DNA from: Promicromonospora thailandica
Lineage (GTDB): Bacteria; Actinomycetota; Actinomycetes; Actinomycetales; Cellulomonadaceae
Length of the DNA stretch: 64,000 nucleotides
Direction: 5' to 3'
Assembly: GCF_024171955.1 (NCBI RefSeq)
Contig: NZ_JAMTCS010000009.1
Span: 1-64,000, forward strand
Of the stretch, positions 7,682 through 16,601 are shown in pieces. A program made the position numbers and the translations under genes. Below the pieces are notes generated by a model that ran no database searches, was not told where the DNA came from, and saw only the letters and a list, made by a program, of their open reading frames with translations. Every line of letters begins with the position of its first letter. The stretch's first letter is position 1.

Positions 7682-9412
7682 TCAGGAGAACAGACGGCGG
7701 AACACGTTGGTGTCGGCCAGGTCCACGAGCTCGTCGCCGCGGCCCGACATGATCGTGCGGATCGCGTACAGCGTGAACCCCTTGACCTGCTGCGCCGAGA
7801 TCGCGGGCGGGATCGAGAGCTCCTGGCGGGCGGTGACGACGTCGACCAGGGCCGGCCCGTCATGCTCGAACGCGCGCCGCAGCGCGCCCTCCAGGTGGTC
7901 CGGCTGCTCGACGCGCTGGCCGTGGATGCCGACGGCCCGGGCGACCTCGGAGAAGTCGGGGTTGTCGAGGTCGGTGCCGTAGTTCACGAACCCGGCCGCC
8001 TTCATCTCCACCTCGACGAAGTTCAGCGAGGAGTTGTTGAACACCACGATCTTGACGGGCAGCCGGTTCTGGCGCAGGGTCAGCAGCTCGCCGAGCAGCA
8101 TGGCCAGCCCGCCGTCCCCCGCGAGGGCCACCACCTGGCGCCCCGGGAACGCGGACTGCGCGCCCACGGCCTGCGGCAGCGCGTTGGCCATGGTGCCGTG
8201 GGTGAACGAGCCGATCAGCCGGCGCCGGCCGTTCATCGTCAGGTAGCGGGCCGCCCAGACGACGGGGGAGCCGACGTCGGGCAGGAACACCGCGTCGTCG
8301 TCCGCCAGCTCGCTGACCAGCCGTGCGACGTACTGCGGGTGGATGGGTTCGCGGTTGCGGTCGTTGTCGGCGAGGTCGTCGAGGTCCTTGCGCGCCCTCG
8401 CGTAGTGCTTCAGCGAGGAGTCCAGGTGGCGGTGGTCGCGGTGGTCCTGCAGGAGGGGCAGCAGGGCGTCGATGGTGTCGCCGACGTCGCCCACCAGCCC
8501 CAGGTCCACCGGCGTGCGGCGGCCGAGGTGCTCACCCCGGAGGTCGACCTGCACGATCTTCGCCCTCGACGGGTAGAACTGCTGGTACGGGAAGTCCGTG
8601 CCGAGCATCAGCAGCACGTCGCAGGCCTCCATCGCGCGGTAGCCCGACGAGAAGCCGAGCAGGCCGGTCATGCCCACGTCGTACGGGTTGTCGTACTCCA
8701 GGAACTCCTTGCCGCGCAGCGCGTGCACCACCGGGGCCTTGAGCCGGCCCGCGAGCTGGACCACCCGGTCGTGGGCGCCCTGGGTCCCGGCGCCGCCGAG
8801 GATCGTGATCTTCCGCGCCGCGTTCAGGATGTCGGCGGCCTTGCGCAGCTCGTCGCCGTCGGGCCGCACCACGCTGCGCGCGGCGCGGATCGGGGCGGAC
8901 CGCCGGCGGTCGGCGCCCTCGGTCAGGAAGATCTCACCGGAGATGACGACGACGGCGACCCCGCGTCGCTCGACCGCCGTCCGCATGGCGATCTCCAGCA
9001 CGCGGGGGAGCTGCTCCGGCACGCTGACCAGCTCGGTGTAGACGCTGCACTCCCGGAACAGCTCCTGGGGGTGGGTCTCCTGGAAGTAGCCGCTGCCCAC
9101 CTCGACCGCCGGGATGTGTGCCGCGATCGCGAGCACGGGCACGCGGCTGCGCTGGGCGTCGTAGAGACCGTTGACGAGGTGCAGGTTGCCGGGCCCGCAG
9201 CTCCCGGCACAGACGGTGAGCTCACCCGTGAGCGCGGCCTCGGCACCCGCGGCGAACGCGGCCGCCTCCTCGTGGCGCACGTGCTGCCAGGTGAGCCGCT
9301 CGCTGACGCGCACGGCGTCCGTGAACCCGTTCAGCGAGTCGCCGGGCAGGCCGTAGACCCGCTCCACCCCGGCGTCCTCGATGATCTCGACGATGGTCTC
9401 GGCGACGTTCAT
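7682..9412 (-). CDS. poxB: PoxB-like pyruvate dehydrogenase (quinone)/ThDP enzyme
   Basis: This is a thiamine-diphosphate and FAD enzyme that converts pyruvate to acetate and CO2 and passes electrons to the quinone pool at the membrane. The 576-residue length fits PoxB (about 572). The N-terminal ThDP half has YGLPGDSLNGFTD, HVRHEEAAAFAAGAEA (with the catalytic Glu) and GSCGPGNLHLVNGLYDA. The central FAD domain is followed by the C-terminal ThDP/Mg motif VALAGDGGLAMLLGELLT. The ATG at 9412 has GGGGGAC upstream and begins at MNVAETIVEI. Acetolactate synthase or another ThDP oxidase is less likely given the whole-length match. Confidence 0.88.
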   Translation of the reverse strand: MNVAETIVEIIEDAGVERVYGLPGDSLNGFTDAVRVSERLTWQHVRHEEAAAFAAGAEAALTGELTVCAGSCGPGNLHLVNGLYDAQRSRVPVLAIAAHIPAVEVGSGYFQETHPQELFRECSVYTELVSVPEQLPRVLEIAMRTAVERRGVAVVVISGEIFLTEGADRRRSAPIRAARSVVRPDGDELRKAADILNAARKITILGGAGTQGAHDRVVQLAGRLKAPVVHALRGKEFLEYDNPYDVGMTGLLGFSSGYRAMEACDVLLMLGTDFPYQQFYPSRAKIVQVDLRGEHLGRRTPVDLGLVGDVGDTIDALLPLLQDHRDHRHLDSSLKHYARARKDLDDLADNDRNREPIHPQYVARLVSELADDDAVFLPDVGSPVVWAARYLTMNGRRRLIGSFTHGTMANALPQAVGAQSAFPGRQVVALAGDGGLAMLLGELLTLRQNRLPVKIVVFNNSSLNFVEVEMKAAGFVNYGTDLDNPDFSEVARAVGIHGQRVEQPDHLEGALRRAFEHDGPALVDVVTARQELSIPPAISAQQVKGFTLYAIRTIMSGRGDELVDLADTNVFRRLFS

Positions 9413-9567
9413 GTGTCCCCCGGTCGGAGTCGGTCCCACCACGGCCCGCTGCCCCCCGAACCTAAGCCCGCCCCACTCCCGTCGCACGTCGGTGGGCCCC
9501 CAGGCACTCGGCGTCTGGGGTGGTGCAGGGGCGGGGTCGTGTCAGGTAGGAGGGCTACCGTGGGGGC

Positions 9568-10563
9568 ATGGCCTCAGCGGTGTCCGGTGACGTCCTGTCC
9601 TGGCTGCTCGACAGCGACCCCGCCCTGCGCTGGCAGGTGGAGCGGGACCTGGCGGGTGCGCCCGACGCCGTCTGGCAGGCCACGCGGGCGCGTGTCGCCA
9701 CGGAGGGCTTCGGGGCGCGCCTGCTCGCGCTCCAGGACGACGCCGGCACGTGGGCGGGCGGCGCCTTCTTCCCCGCGGGCTTCGACTTCGACGGACCCGA
9801 GGCCCAGCCTGGCGCCGGTCAGCCGTGGACGGCGACCACGTGGTCGCTCAACGCGCTGCGCGAGTGGGGCCTGGACGCCGCGGTGCTGCGGGAGCGGGAC
9901 ACCGCCGCACGGATCGCGGCGAGCACCCGCTGGGAGTACGACGACCTGCCCTACTGGGGCGGCGAGGTGGACGCCTGCATCAACGGGTCCACCCTGGCCA
10001 ACGGCGTGTGGCTCGGGGCCGACGTCGAGGGGATCGCGGACTGGTTCGTCACCCACCAGATGCCCGAGGGCGGCTGGAACTGCGAGTGGGTGGAGGGCTC
10101 GACCCGTGCCTCCGCCCGCTCGACGCTCAACGCGCTCAAGGGCCTGCTGGTGCACGAGGACGCCACCGGCGGCACCGACGCCACGCGGGAGGCGCAGCGG
10201 CGCGCCGAGGAGTACCTGCTGGAGCGCCACCTGATCCGGCGGCTGACGACCGGCGAGCCGCTCGGCGCCTGGGTGTTGCGCCTCGCCTACCCGTTCCGCT
10301 CGTTCTACGACGTGCTCAGCGCCACCGACTACTTCCGTGCCGCCTCGGTGCTGCGCGGTACGCCGCCCGACCCGCGCATCGAGGAGGCCGTCGAGGCGGT
10401 GCGCGCCCAGCGGCAGCCGGACGGCACCTGGCTGCAGGGCCGACGCCACCCGGGGCGGGTCTGGTTCGAGGTGGACGTCGACGCCGGGCAGCCCTCCCCG
10501 TGGCTCACCTTCCACGCCGCGCGCGTCCTGGCCTGGTGGGACGCCCAGGACCGGGACGGCTGA
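9568..10563 (+). CDS. toroid-fold (squalene-cyclase/prenyltransferase-like) protein
   Basis: This 331-residue protein has Gly/Trp repeats of the alpha/alpha-toroid type, such as MPEGGWNCEWVEGSTRASA, ARSTLNALKGLLVHE and RQPDGTWLQGR. Actinobacterial proteins of this kind are often labelled squalene cyclase, but it is half the size of a real cyclase and I see no DxDD catalytic motif. It is better read as a toroid-fold protein of unknown activity. The ATG at 9568 has GTGGGGGC immediately upstream. The neighbours give no pathway. Confidence 0.75.
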   Translation: MASAVSGDVLSWLLDSDPALRWQVERDLAGAPDAVWQATRARVATEGFGARLLALQDDAGTWAGGAFFPAGFDFDGPEAQPGAGQPWTATTWSLNALREWGLDAAVLRERDTAARIAASTRWEYDDLPYWGGEVDACINGSTLANGVWLGADVEGIADWFVTHQMPEGGWNCEWVEGSTRASARSTLNALKGLLVHEDATGGTDATREAQRRAEEYLLERHLIRRLTTGEPLGAWVLRLAYPFRSFYDVLSATDYFRAASVLRGTPPDPRIEEAVEAVRAQRQPDGTWLQGRRHPGRVWFEVDVDAGQPSPWLTFHAARVLAWWDAQDRDG

Positions 10564-10582
10564 CCGTGCACCGGGGGCGACG

Positions 10583-11431
10583 TCAGCCCCGAGGCGCCAG
10601 CTCCTGGTTGCCGACCACCTCCAGCAGCCGCAGCCGCTCGGCGGTCTCGCTGCCCTCCGGCACACTGAACGCCATGATCCGCAGGTCCGCGCCGAGGGCA
10701 GCGAGGATGTCGCAGTCGAGGGTCAGCTCGCCGACGGCCGCGTGCCGCACCGTCTTGGTCAGGGGTTCGTGCGTACCGACCACGCCGGAGTCCCACAGCG
10801 CCACGAAGTCGGTGCTCCGGTCGCGCAGCGCGGCGACCAGGGCCGCCAGCCCGGCGTCGGTCGGGTAGCGGGCCGACGCCGCCCGCAGGTCGGACACGAA
10901 CGCCGCGCGGTGACCCGTCTCGCGCCCGACGGCCTGCGGGTACCCGGCGGGTGGCTCCACGAAGGACCACCACACCGCGTTCCTCGCGAGACCGCGGGAC
11001 GTGGGCGGGTCGCCGAACAGCGCCGCCCACAGCGGGTTCCAGGTGATGAGGTTCCACGCCGCGTCGTACACGCTCAGCGGCGTGCCGGTCAGCCGGTCCA
11101 GCAGGCGCTGGACCCCGGCGGGCACGTGGTCGGAGACCTGCCCGGCGCCGGGCACGGCCTGCCCGGCGAGCACAAAGAGGTGGTCCCGCTCCGCCGTCGT
11201 CAGCCGCAGCGCCCGCGCCAGCGCGGACAGCACCTGCGGGGACGGGTTGGTCGCCCGGCCCTGCTCGAGCCGCACCACGTAGTCGACGGACAGGCCCGCG
11301 AGCTGGGCGAGCTCCTCCCGCCGCAGGCCCGGCGCCCGCCGGGGCCCGTCGCCCGGCAGCCCCACCTCCGCCGGCCGTGTGCGATCCCGCCACGCGTGCA
11401 GGGCCCTGCCGAGATCCGTGGTTCCGGTCAT
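10583..11431 (-). CDS. XRE-family regulator with MmyB-like ligand domain
   Basis: This is a 282-residue regulator. Residues about 10-85 form an XRE helix-turn-helix (RRAPGLRREELAQLAGLSVD, then YVVRLEQGRATNPSPQVLSA). Residues about 105-270 form the PAS-like MmyB domain with the hallmark PLSVYDAAWNLITWNPLWAALFGD. This architecture is very common in actinobacteria, where the gene usually sits next to an oxidoreductase it controls. Here it is divergent from the aldo-keto reductase at 11584. I chose the ATG at 11431 (MTGTTDLGRALHAWR); the in-frame upstream extension overlaps the promoter region. Confidence 0.9.
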   Translation of the reverse strand: MTGTTDLGRALHAWRDRTRPAEVGLPGDGPRRAPGLRREELAQLAGLSVDYVVRLEQGRATNPSPQVLSALARALRLTTAERDHLFVLAGQAVPGAGQVSDHVPAGVQRLLDRLTGTPLSVYDAAWNLITWNPLWAALFGDPPTSRGLARNAVWWSFVEPPAGYPQAVGRETGHRAAFVSDLRAASARYPTDAGLAALVAALRDRSTDFVALWDSGVVGTHEPLTKTVRHAAVGELTLDCDILAALGADLRIMAFSVPEGSETAERLRLLEVVGNQELAPRG

Positions 11432-11583
11432 CTGCCCAGTATCGGCGTCCGCCCCCGTCCCAGCCTGGTACTGCCGGTCCGCCTGCTGCGGCGGGCACTG
11501 GCTGCCCCCGGAGGACGCGCGGAAGGTGGAGGCACCGGCCGGCGGGACCGCCCCGTCGTCGGGCACCGAAGGAGCACGCTCTC

Positions 11584-12603
11584 ATGAAGTACCGCAAGCT
11601 CGGACGGACCGGGATCGAGGTCAGCCCCTACGCGCTCGGCACCCTGATGTTCGCCAGCCAGATGGGCAACGATCCGGACGAGTCGGTCCGGATCATCCAC
11701 AGAGCGATCGACGCCGGGATCAACCTCATCGACACCGCCGACCGCTACGCCGACTCCGAGGACATCGTCGGCAGGGCACTCAAGGGCCGCCGCGACGAGG
11801 TCGTCCTGGCCACCAAGGTCGGCCTGCCCATGGGCGAGGGGCCCAACCGGCAGGGCGGCTCCCGCCACTGGATCACCACCGCCGTCGAGAGCTCCCTGCG
11901 CCGGCTCGGCACCGACCACATCGACATCTACCAGCTCCAGCGCCCCGACCCGGACACCGACCTGGAGGAGACGCTCTCCGTCCTGACCGACCTCGTCCGG
12001 GCCGGCAAGGTCCGTGCGATCGGCTCCTCGACGACACCCGCCGAGACGATCGTCCGGGCCCAGTGGGTCGCCGAGCGTGCCGGGCTGCAGCGGTTCCGCA
12101 CCGAGCAGCCGCCGTACTCGATCCTGAACCGCGGCATCGAACGGGACGTGCTGCCGACCGCCCAGGAGTACGGCATGGGCGTCCTCGTGTGGGGCCCGTT
12201 CGGCCAGGGGCTGCTCACCGGGCGCGTCCGCAAGGGCGGGAGCAACGACCTCAAGCGCGCCCAGTTCTCGCGCCACCTCTCCGACGAGCGGCGGATCGAC
12301 GTCGTCGAACAGCTCGTCCCGCTCGCCGCGGAGGCCGGCCTGCCCATGACCCACCTGGCCATGGCGTTCGCCGTCGCCCACCCTGGCGTCACCGCGGCGC
12401 TGCTCGGCCCGCGCACCATGGAGCACCTCGACGACCTGCTCGCCGGGGCGGACGTCGAGCTGCCCGACGACGTGCTCGACCGCATCGACGAGATCGTCCC
12501 GCCGGGCACCGACGTGACCCGGCTGGACCAGGAGTACAAGCCCCCGGCACTGATCGACGCGACGCTGCGCCGTCGTCCCGCCGGGGACCGGTCGGCGGCC
12601 TGA
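11584..12603 (+). CDS. aldo-keto reductase with Gln in place of the catalytic His
   Basis: This is a 339-residue TIM-barrel aldo-keto reductase, expected to reduce aldehydes or ketones with NADPH. Three residues of the catalytic tetrad are in place: Asp50 and Tyr55 (in DTADRYADSE) and Lys78 (in ATKVG). The fourth, normally His in YQxHRPDPD, is Gln119 in YQLQRPDPD. The cofactor loop IGSST and the C-terminal RxxxHL region look normal. GAAGGAGCAC precedes the ATG. It is divergent from the MmyB-type regulator. The His change may alter the pH optimum or substrate, so full activity is not certain. Confidence 0.88.
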   Translation: MKYRKLGRTGIEVSPYALGTLMFASQMGNDPDESVRIIHRAIDAGINLIDTADRYADSEDIVGRALKGRRDEVVLATKVGLPMGEGPNRQGGSRHWITTAVESSLRRLGTDHIDIYQLQRPDPDTDLEETLSVLTDLVRAGKVRAIGSSTTPAETIVRAQWVAERAGLQRFRTEQPPYSILNRGIERDVLPTAQEYGMGVLVWGPFGQGLLTGRVRKGGSNDLKRAQFSRHLSDERRIDVVEQLVPLAAEAGLPMTHLAMAFAVAHPGVTAALLGPRTMEHLDDLLAGADVELPDDVLDRIDEIVPPGTDVTRLDQEYKPPALIDATLRRRPAGDRSAA

Positions 12604-12613
12604 ACGGGCCGTC

Positions 12614-13465
12614 CTAGGCCAGGTGCGTGGCGGTGTCCACGAGGCCCTCCAGCGCGGCGGGCCGCACCCCGGCGGGCCACGCGAGCAGGGTCGTGACCTC
12701 CGGGGCGTCGACCACGGGGACCGCCACGTGCTCGGGCCACTGCCACGCACGGCTGGAGCCCGGGATGACCAGGAGCGTGCGCCCGAGCGCCACGAGCTGC
12801 GCGAGCTGGGACTGGGTGCGAACCTCGGGACCGGGGCCGGGCGGATAGGTGCCGTCGTGCCGGGGCCAGCGGGCGATCGGCAGGTCCGGCACGTCGCTCA
12901 CCTCCGCGAGGGTCAGGCGGGTGCGCCGGGCGAGGGGATGGGCCCCGGGCACGATCGCGACCTGGCCCTCGGTCTGCAGGGTGGCCGTCTCCAGGCCGGT
13001 CAGCACGTCGTACGGGGAGTGGACGAGCGCCACGTCCGCGCTGCCGTCGCGCAGCAGGCCGCGCTGCCCGCCGACCTCGCACAGCAGCACGTCGACGTCC
13101 ACGGCGTCCGGCCGCTGGGCGTACGCGTCGAGCAGCCGTTTGAGCAGCTCGTGGGACGCGCCCGCCTTCGTGGTGAGCACGAGGCCCGGCGTCGGGGCGG
13201 CGGCCCGGCGCGTGCGGCGCACGACGGCGTCCACGGCGTCCAGCGCGAGCCGCGCCTCCGCGAGCATCGTGGCCCCCGCCGGGGTGAGGGCGACGCCCCG
13301 GCGGTCGCGCTCCAGGAGCGTGACGCCGAGCCGGCGCTCCAGCTGCTGGATCGCGCGGGACAGGGGTGGCTGCGCGATGGCGAGGCGTTCCGCGGCCCGG
13401 CCGAAGTGCAGCTCCTCGGCCACGGCGACGAAGTAGCGCAGCTCGCGGGTCTCCAGTCCGTCCAC
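12614..13465 (-). CDS. LysR-family transcriptional regulator
   Basis: This is a 283-residue LysR regulator. The HTH covers residues about 5-60: LRYFVAVAEELHFGRAAERL, AIAQPPLSRAIQQLERRLG, and then LLERDRRGVALTPAG. The effector domain follows, with motifs such as ALGRTLLVIPGSS. The GTG at 13465 starts VDGLETREL exactly where LysR proteins begin; the longer frame to 13627 would run through the operator and the divergent promoter. A perfect T-N11-A inverted repeat 28 bp upstream is the likely binding site. It probably controls the divergent aldo-keto reductase at 13630. Confidence 0.9.
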   Translation of the reverse strand: MDGLETRELRYFVAVAEELHFGRAAERLAIAQPPLSRAIQQLERRLGVTLLERDRRGVALTPAGATMLAEARLALDAVDAVVRRTRRAAAPTPGLVLTTKAGASHELLKRLLDAYAQRPDAVDVDVLLCEVGGQRGLLRDGSADVALVHSPYDVLTGLETATLQTEGQVAIVPGAHPLARRTRLTLAEVSDVPDLPIARWPRHDGTYPPGPGPEVRTQSQLAQLVALGRTLLVIPGSSRAWQWPEHVAVPVVDAPEVTTLLAWPAGVRPAALEGLVDTATHLA

Positions 13466-13492
13466 CCCCGCAGCGTACGTCCGGAGGCCCCT

Positions 13493-13511
13493 TGATACCG
13501 GTGCGGTATCA
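13493..13511. promoter_or_regulatory. LysR box (T-N11-A inverted repeat)
   Basis: TGATACCG and CGGTATCA form a perfect 8-bp inverted repeat around GTG, and the inner bases read AT-N11-AT. It lies between the LysR gene and the divergent aldo-keto reductase, the classical place for an LTTR regulatory site. Binding by the adjacent regulator is inferred. Confidence 0.75.
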
Positions 13512-13629
13512 GGCCTGACCCGACCGGTCTTGGACGCGGGCGCCCGGGCGGACGGACGATCGGACCGGGCGCGGACGACGGCACGACCGGTCGTCCCCGC
13601 CCGCTCCGTACCTGACGAGAGGAACACCC

Positions 13630-14499
13630 GTGAGCACCTCAGCTCCCACCCTGGCCGGCGGCACCTGGACGTTCGGCGACCTGACCGTGACCCGGCTCGG
13701 CTACGGCGCCATGCAGCTCGCCGGCCCCGGGGTGCTGGGCCCGCCCGCCGACCGGGACGGCGCGCTGGCCGTCCTCCGCGAGGCGGCCGACCTCGGCATC
13801 ACCCACATCGACACCGCGGGCGCCTACGGGCCGCGCACGGTCAACGAGCTGGTCCGCGAGGCGCTGCACCCGTACGCCGGGCTCCTCGTCGCGACCAAGG
13901 TCGGTGCACGACGCGACGAGCAGGGCGGCTGGCCCGTGGCCCGCCGGCCCGACGAGCTGCGCCGCCAGGTCGAGGACGACCTCGAGATGCTCGGCCTCGA
14001 CACCCTCGGCCTGGTGCACCTGCGGCTCGGCGACGCGCAGGGCCGTGTGCCCGGGTCCGTCGCCGAGGCGTTCGAGACGCTCGCCGACCTGCGCGAGCAG
14101 GGCGTGATCCGGCACCTCGGCGTCAGCAACGCGACGGCCGGGCAGGTCGAGGAGGCGCAGCGGATCGCGCCCGTGGCGAGCGTGCAGAACCTGTACAACC
14201 TGGCCCACCGCGACGACGACGAGCTGATCGACCGCCTCGCGGAGCAGGGCGTCGCCTACGTGCCGTGGTTCCCGCTGGGCGGGTTCACCCCGCTGCAGTC
14301 CGACGCGCTCTCGGCCGTCGCCACGCGGCTGAGCGCCACGCCGTTCTCCGTGGCGCTCGCCTGGCTGCTGCAGCGCTCGCCCAACATCCTGCCGATCCCG
14401 GGGACGTCGTCGGTGGCGCACCTGCGCGAGAACGTGGCGGGCGCGGGGCTCGTGCTCGGGCCGGACGACGTCGCCGAGCTGGACCGGATCGGCGGCTAG
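13630..14499 (+). CDS. aldo-keto reductase (AKR)
   Basis: This is a 289-residue aldo-keto reductase with a full catalytic tetrad visible: Asp and Tyr in HIDTAGAYGP, Lys in LVATKVGA and His in LGLVHLRLGD. The cofactor segments HLGVSNATA and IPGTSSVAHL are typical. The GTG at 13630 has GAGAGGAA upstream. A LysR gene and its operator-like palindrome are divergent from it, suggesting regulation by an unknown effector. Its TAG and the TAG of the convergent methyltransferase share the same CTAG (14496-14499), so the two genes overlap by four bases. Confidence 0.9.
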   Translation: MSTSAPTLAGGTWTFGDLTVTRLGYGAMQLAGPGVLGPPADRDGALAVLREAADLGITHIDTAGAYGPRTVNELVREALHPYAGLLVATKVGARRDEQGGWPVARRPDELRRQVEDDLEMLGLDTLGLVHLRLGDAQGRVPGSVAEAFETLADLREQGVIRHLGVSNATAGQVEEAQRIAPVASVQNLYNLAHRDDDELIDRLAEQGVAYVPWFPLGGFTPLQSDALSAVATRLSATPFSVALAWLLQRSPNILPIPGTSSVAHLRENVAGAGLVLGPDDVAELDRIGG

Positions 14500-15665
14500 G
14501 TCGTACCCGCCTCCGTCAGCCGGTAGAAGCGGAAGAAGGCAAAGTCCTCGATCGGCAGCACCTCGAGCTCGCTGAACCCGGCGGCCGCGCCGTACTCCCG
14601 CAGCAGGGACGGCCGCAGCACCGTGCCCGTCGCCGCGCTCGGCCGGGTGGAGCGGCCGTCGGGCAGGCAGACGAACAGGCTGTAGCCGTACATCAGCCGC
14701 TCGACGTCGTCGCCGTCGGGCGCGAACGTCTCCGCCACCGCCTCGTCCATCACGACGAGCGGGGCGCCCGGCGCCAGCGCCCGGCGGACGGCGGCGAGCA
14801 CCTCGACCGGTCGCGGCATGTCGTGCACGCACTCGAAGGCGAAGGCCGCGTCGTACGGGCCCTCCGCGAGCGCGGCCGCGTCGCCGTGGGAGAAGGTGAC
14901 CCGGTCGGCGACACCGGCGGCCCGGGCGTTCCCGGTGGCCATCGCCACCGACGGCGCGTCGACGTCGATGCCGTGGACGGTCGCGCCGGGGTACGCGCGG
15001 CCGAGCGCGATGCTCGACCAGCCGCCGCCGGAGCCGACGTCGAGGAGCCGGGCACCGGCCCGTGCGAGCCGGTCGTGGAGGTCGGCGACACCGGCGAGCG
15101 CGTCGGCCAGCCGGTGCTCGAACCACGGCCGGTTCGCGTCGGACTGCCCCTCGCGGGCGTCGTCGCCGAGGTCGTCCCAGCTCACGCCACCGCCGGTGCG
15201 GTAGGCGTCGAGCAGGCGGGGCAGGGCGGCGCCGACCGCGCCGAACATCCGGGCGACCGGCGCGAGCAGGTTGAGGCTGTGCGGGTCGGTCAGCACCTCG
15301 GCGGTGCCCGGCGGGATGCTGAAGACCCGCGCGTCGGGGCCGCCGTCCGTGTCGAGCGCTGTGTCGAGCGCTGTGTCGAGCCGCAGGAGGCCGGTGACGG
15401 CCTGCTGCTCCAGCCACTCGCGAGCGTAGCGGGCGTCGGTGCCGGTCCGCTCGGCGAGCTGCGGCGCCGTGGCGGGGCCGTCGTCGGCCAGCGAGCGGTA
15501 CCAGCCGAGGCGGTCGCCCAGGAACACCGACAGCAGGTCGACGGCGCCGAGGGTGGCGCCGAGGAGGCGTTCGGCCACGGCGTCGGCGGAGGGTGCCTCC
15601 GTCGGACTGTCGTCCGTCATGCTCGTGCCGGTCGGCGCCGCGGCGCCGTACGCGCTGGGGTCCAT
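14496..15665 (-). CDS. SAM-dependent methyltransferase with winged-helix N-domain
   Basis: This is a 389-residue methyltransferase of the type with an N-terminal dimerisation/winged-helix domain (LAERTGTDARYAREWLEQQAVTGLL, in two parts) and a class I catalytic domain. The SAM motif is LLDVGSGGGWSS, followed by VHGIDVDAP and FECVHDMPRPVEVL. The substrate is not predictable. The start is uncertain: ATG at 15665 has AGGGGG directly touching it, and ATG at 15620 has no ribosome site. A 12-bp tandem repeat at 15349-15381 encodes LDTA units inside the gene. Confidence 0.85.
   Translation of the reverse strand: MDPSAYGAAAPTGTSMTDDSPTEAPSADAVAERLLGATLGAVDLLSVFLGDRLGWYRSLADDGPATAPQLAERTGTDARYAREWLEQQAVTGLLRLDTALDTALDTDGGPDARVFSIPPGTAEVLTDPHSLNLLAPVARMFGAVGAALPRLLDAYRTGGGVSWDDLGDDAREGQSDANRPWFEHRLADALAGVADLHDRLARAGARLLDVGSGGGWSSIALGRAYPGATVHGIDVDAPSVAMATGNARAAGVADRVTFSHGDAAALAEGPYDAAFAFECVHDMPRPVEVLAAVRRALAPGAPLVVMDEAVAETFAPDGDDVERLMYGYSLFVCLPDGRSTRPSAATGTVLRPSLLREYGAAAGFSELEVLPIEDFAFFRFYRLTEAGTT
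15349..15381. repeat. 12-bp tandem repeat inside the methyltransferase gene
   Basis: The unit GTGTCGAGCGCT occurs twice in full and a third time for its first nine bases. On the coding strand it gives repeated LDTA residues. The period is a multiple of three, so copy-number changes would lengthen the protein in frame. Confidence 0.85.
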
Positions 15666-15699
15666 CCCCCTACGTTCCGCCTGCCTGGCCGGGGGCACC

Positions 15700-15940
15700 A
15701 CCCTCGAGGCGGGGGAACTTTTCGGATCAGGAACCGGAGAGGAGCGGCCGTCAGCGCGACCGCCCGCGGCACGAGATGGATGAGGATCACCCGGTCCGCG
15801 GTACGCAGCGCGCGCCGTTCCTTCGGGGTCGAACCGCCGGTGGCCGGACGGCGTGCGCTGCGACGTGAGCAGACCCTGCTCCTCGTAGTACCGGACGGGC
15901 TGTTCCCGGCGCGGTCCGCCTCCTGACGCGGCGGGGTCGA
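15700..15940 (-). pseudogene. decayed MerR-family regulator
   Basis: On the minus strand one frame reads VRYYEEQGLLTSQRTPSGHR, then RFDPEG, which is the diagnostic second half of a MerR helix-turn-helix. The preceding half, QEADRAGNSP, lies in a different frame, with several bases missing between NSP and VRYYE. The sequence after FDPEG also leaves MerR similarity, and no effector domain follows. Frameshifts and deletions therefore explain why no intact gene is present in this 357-bp gap. It lies directly upstream of the methyltransferase, and ends are approximate. Confidence 0.6.
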
Positions 15941-16022
15941 GGCCCTGGACCGGCACGTACCTCACCCGGGGCGCGCGCCGGTCTGCCGGGTTTCTACCTC
16001 CTGACCGCACTACCCTGCCGTC

Positions 16023-16502
16023 ATGAGCCTCGTCCGCGATGGGATGCCGTGGCACCCGGACCTCCGGCGCGACCTCGTGCCAGGGGCCTCGGCGCGGTTC
16101 TGGGGCCAGGTCCACCGGGCCGCGATCACCGCGATGGCGCTGCTTACGTTCGCGGCGCTCCTCAGCGTCGTGCCTGCGCTCGGGTCGCCCACGTACATCG
16201 CCGTCGTGCTCCCGGCATGGGCCGTGTCCGCGGTGCTGGTCGGAACACGGTTCGGGGGACCCCTCACCATGATCGAGGCGCACCGGCTGCGAGCCGAGGC
16301 CACCGCCGGCTACACCACCAAGGTCGGCATCGAGCGCGCCGACGAGGCCCTCGTGGAGCTCGACGTCGTGGACCCGCGGTCCGGCCGGGTGCTGCGGCTC
16401 GCCGGTGAGCGCATGCCGCGCGCGTTCTTCAACGACAGGGCGGCGTTCATGCGCGACCGCCTCCGCCGCGTGCGCGCGGCCGCGGAGACCGGCGCGGCGT
16501 AG
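16023..16502 (+). CDS. small membrane protein of unknown function
   Basis: This is a 159-residue protein with two adjacent hydrophobic segments, AAITAMALLTFAALLSVV and YIAVVLPAWAVSAVLVG, at about residues 38-75. A soluble, charged C-terminal half contains GYTTKVGIERADEALVELDV and ERMPRAFFNDRAAF. I do not recognise the family. The coding bias is normal for the region. The downstream glucanase has its own promoter, so the gene is probably monocistronic. Confidence 0.65.
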   Translation: MSLVRDGMPWHPDLRRDLVPGASARFWGQVHRAAITAMALLTFAALLSVVPALGSPTYIAVVLPAWAVSAVLVGTRFGGPLTMIEAHRLRAEATAGYTTKVGIERADEALVELDVVDPRSGRVLRLAGERMPRAFFNDRAAFMRDRLRRVRAAAETGAA

Positions 16503-16571
16503 CGGCGTCCCCCCAGCGCGCGGCCCGGGTGGCCGCGTGGTCCTGGCGCGCCCGCAGGGCTGAGCCGACCC

Positions 16572-16601
16572 TTGACGCCCGTTGGCGCGCGCTCGTAAGA
16601 T
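16572..16601 (+). promoter_or_regulatory. sigma70-like promoter of the GH87 gene
   Basis: TTGACG (16572-16577) and TAAGAT (16596-16601) are separated by 18 bp, a strong match to a housekeeping promoter. The predicted start near 16608 leaves an untranslated leader of about 150 bases before the ATG at 16757, long for this genome, in which I found no clear riboswitch. Confidence 0.65.
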
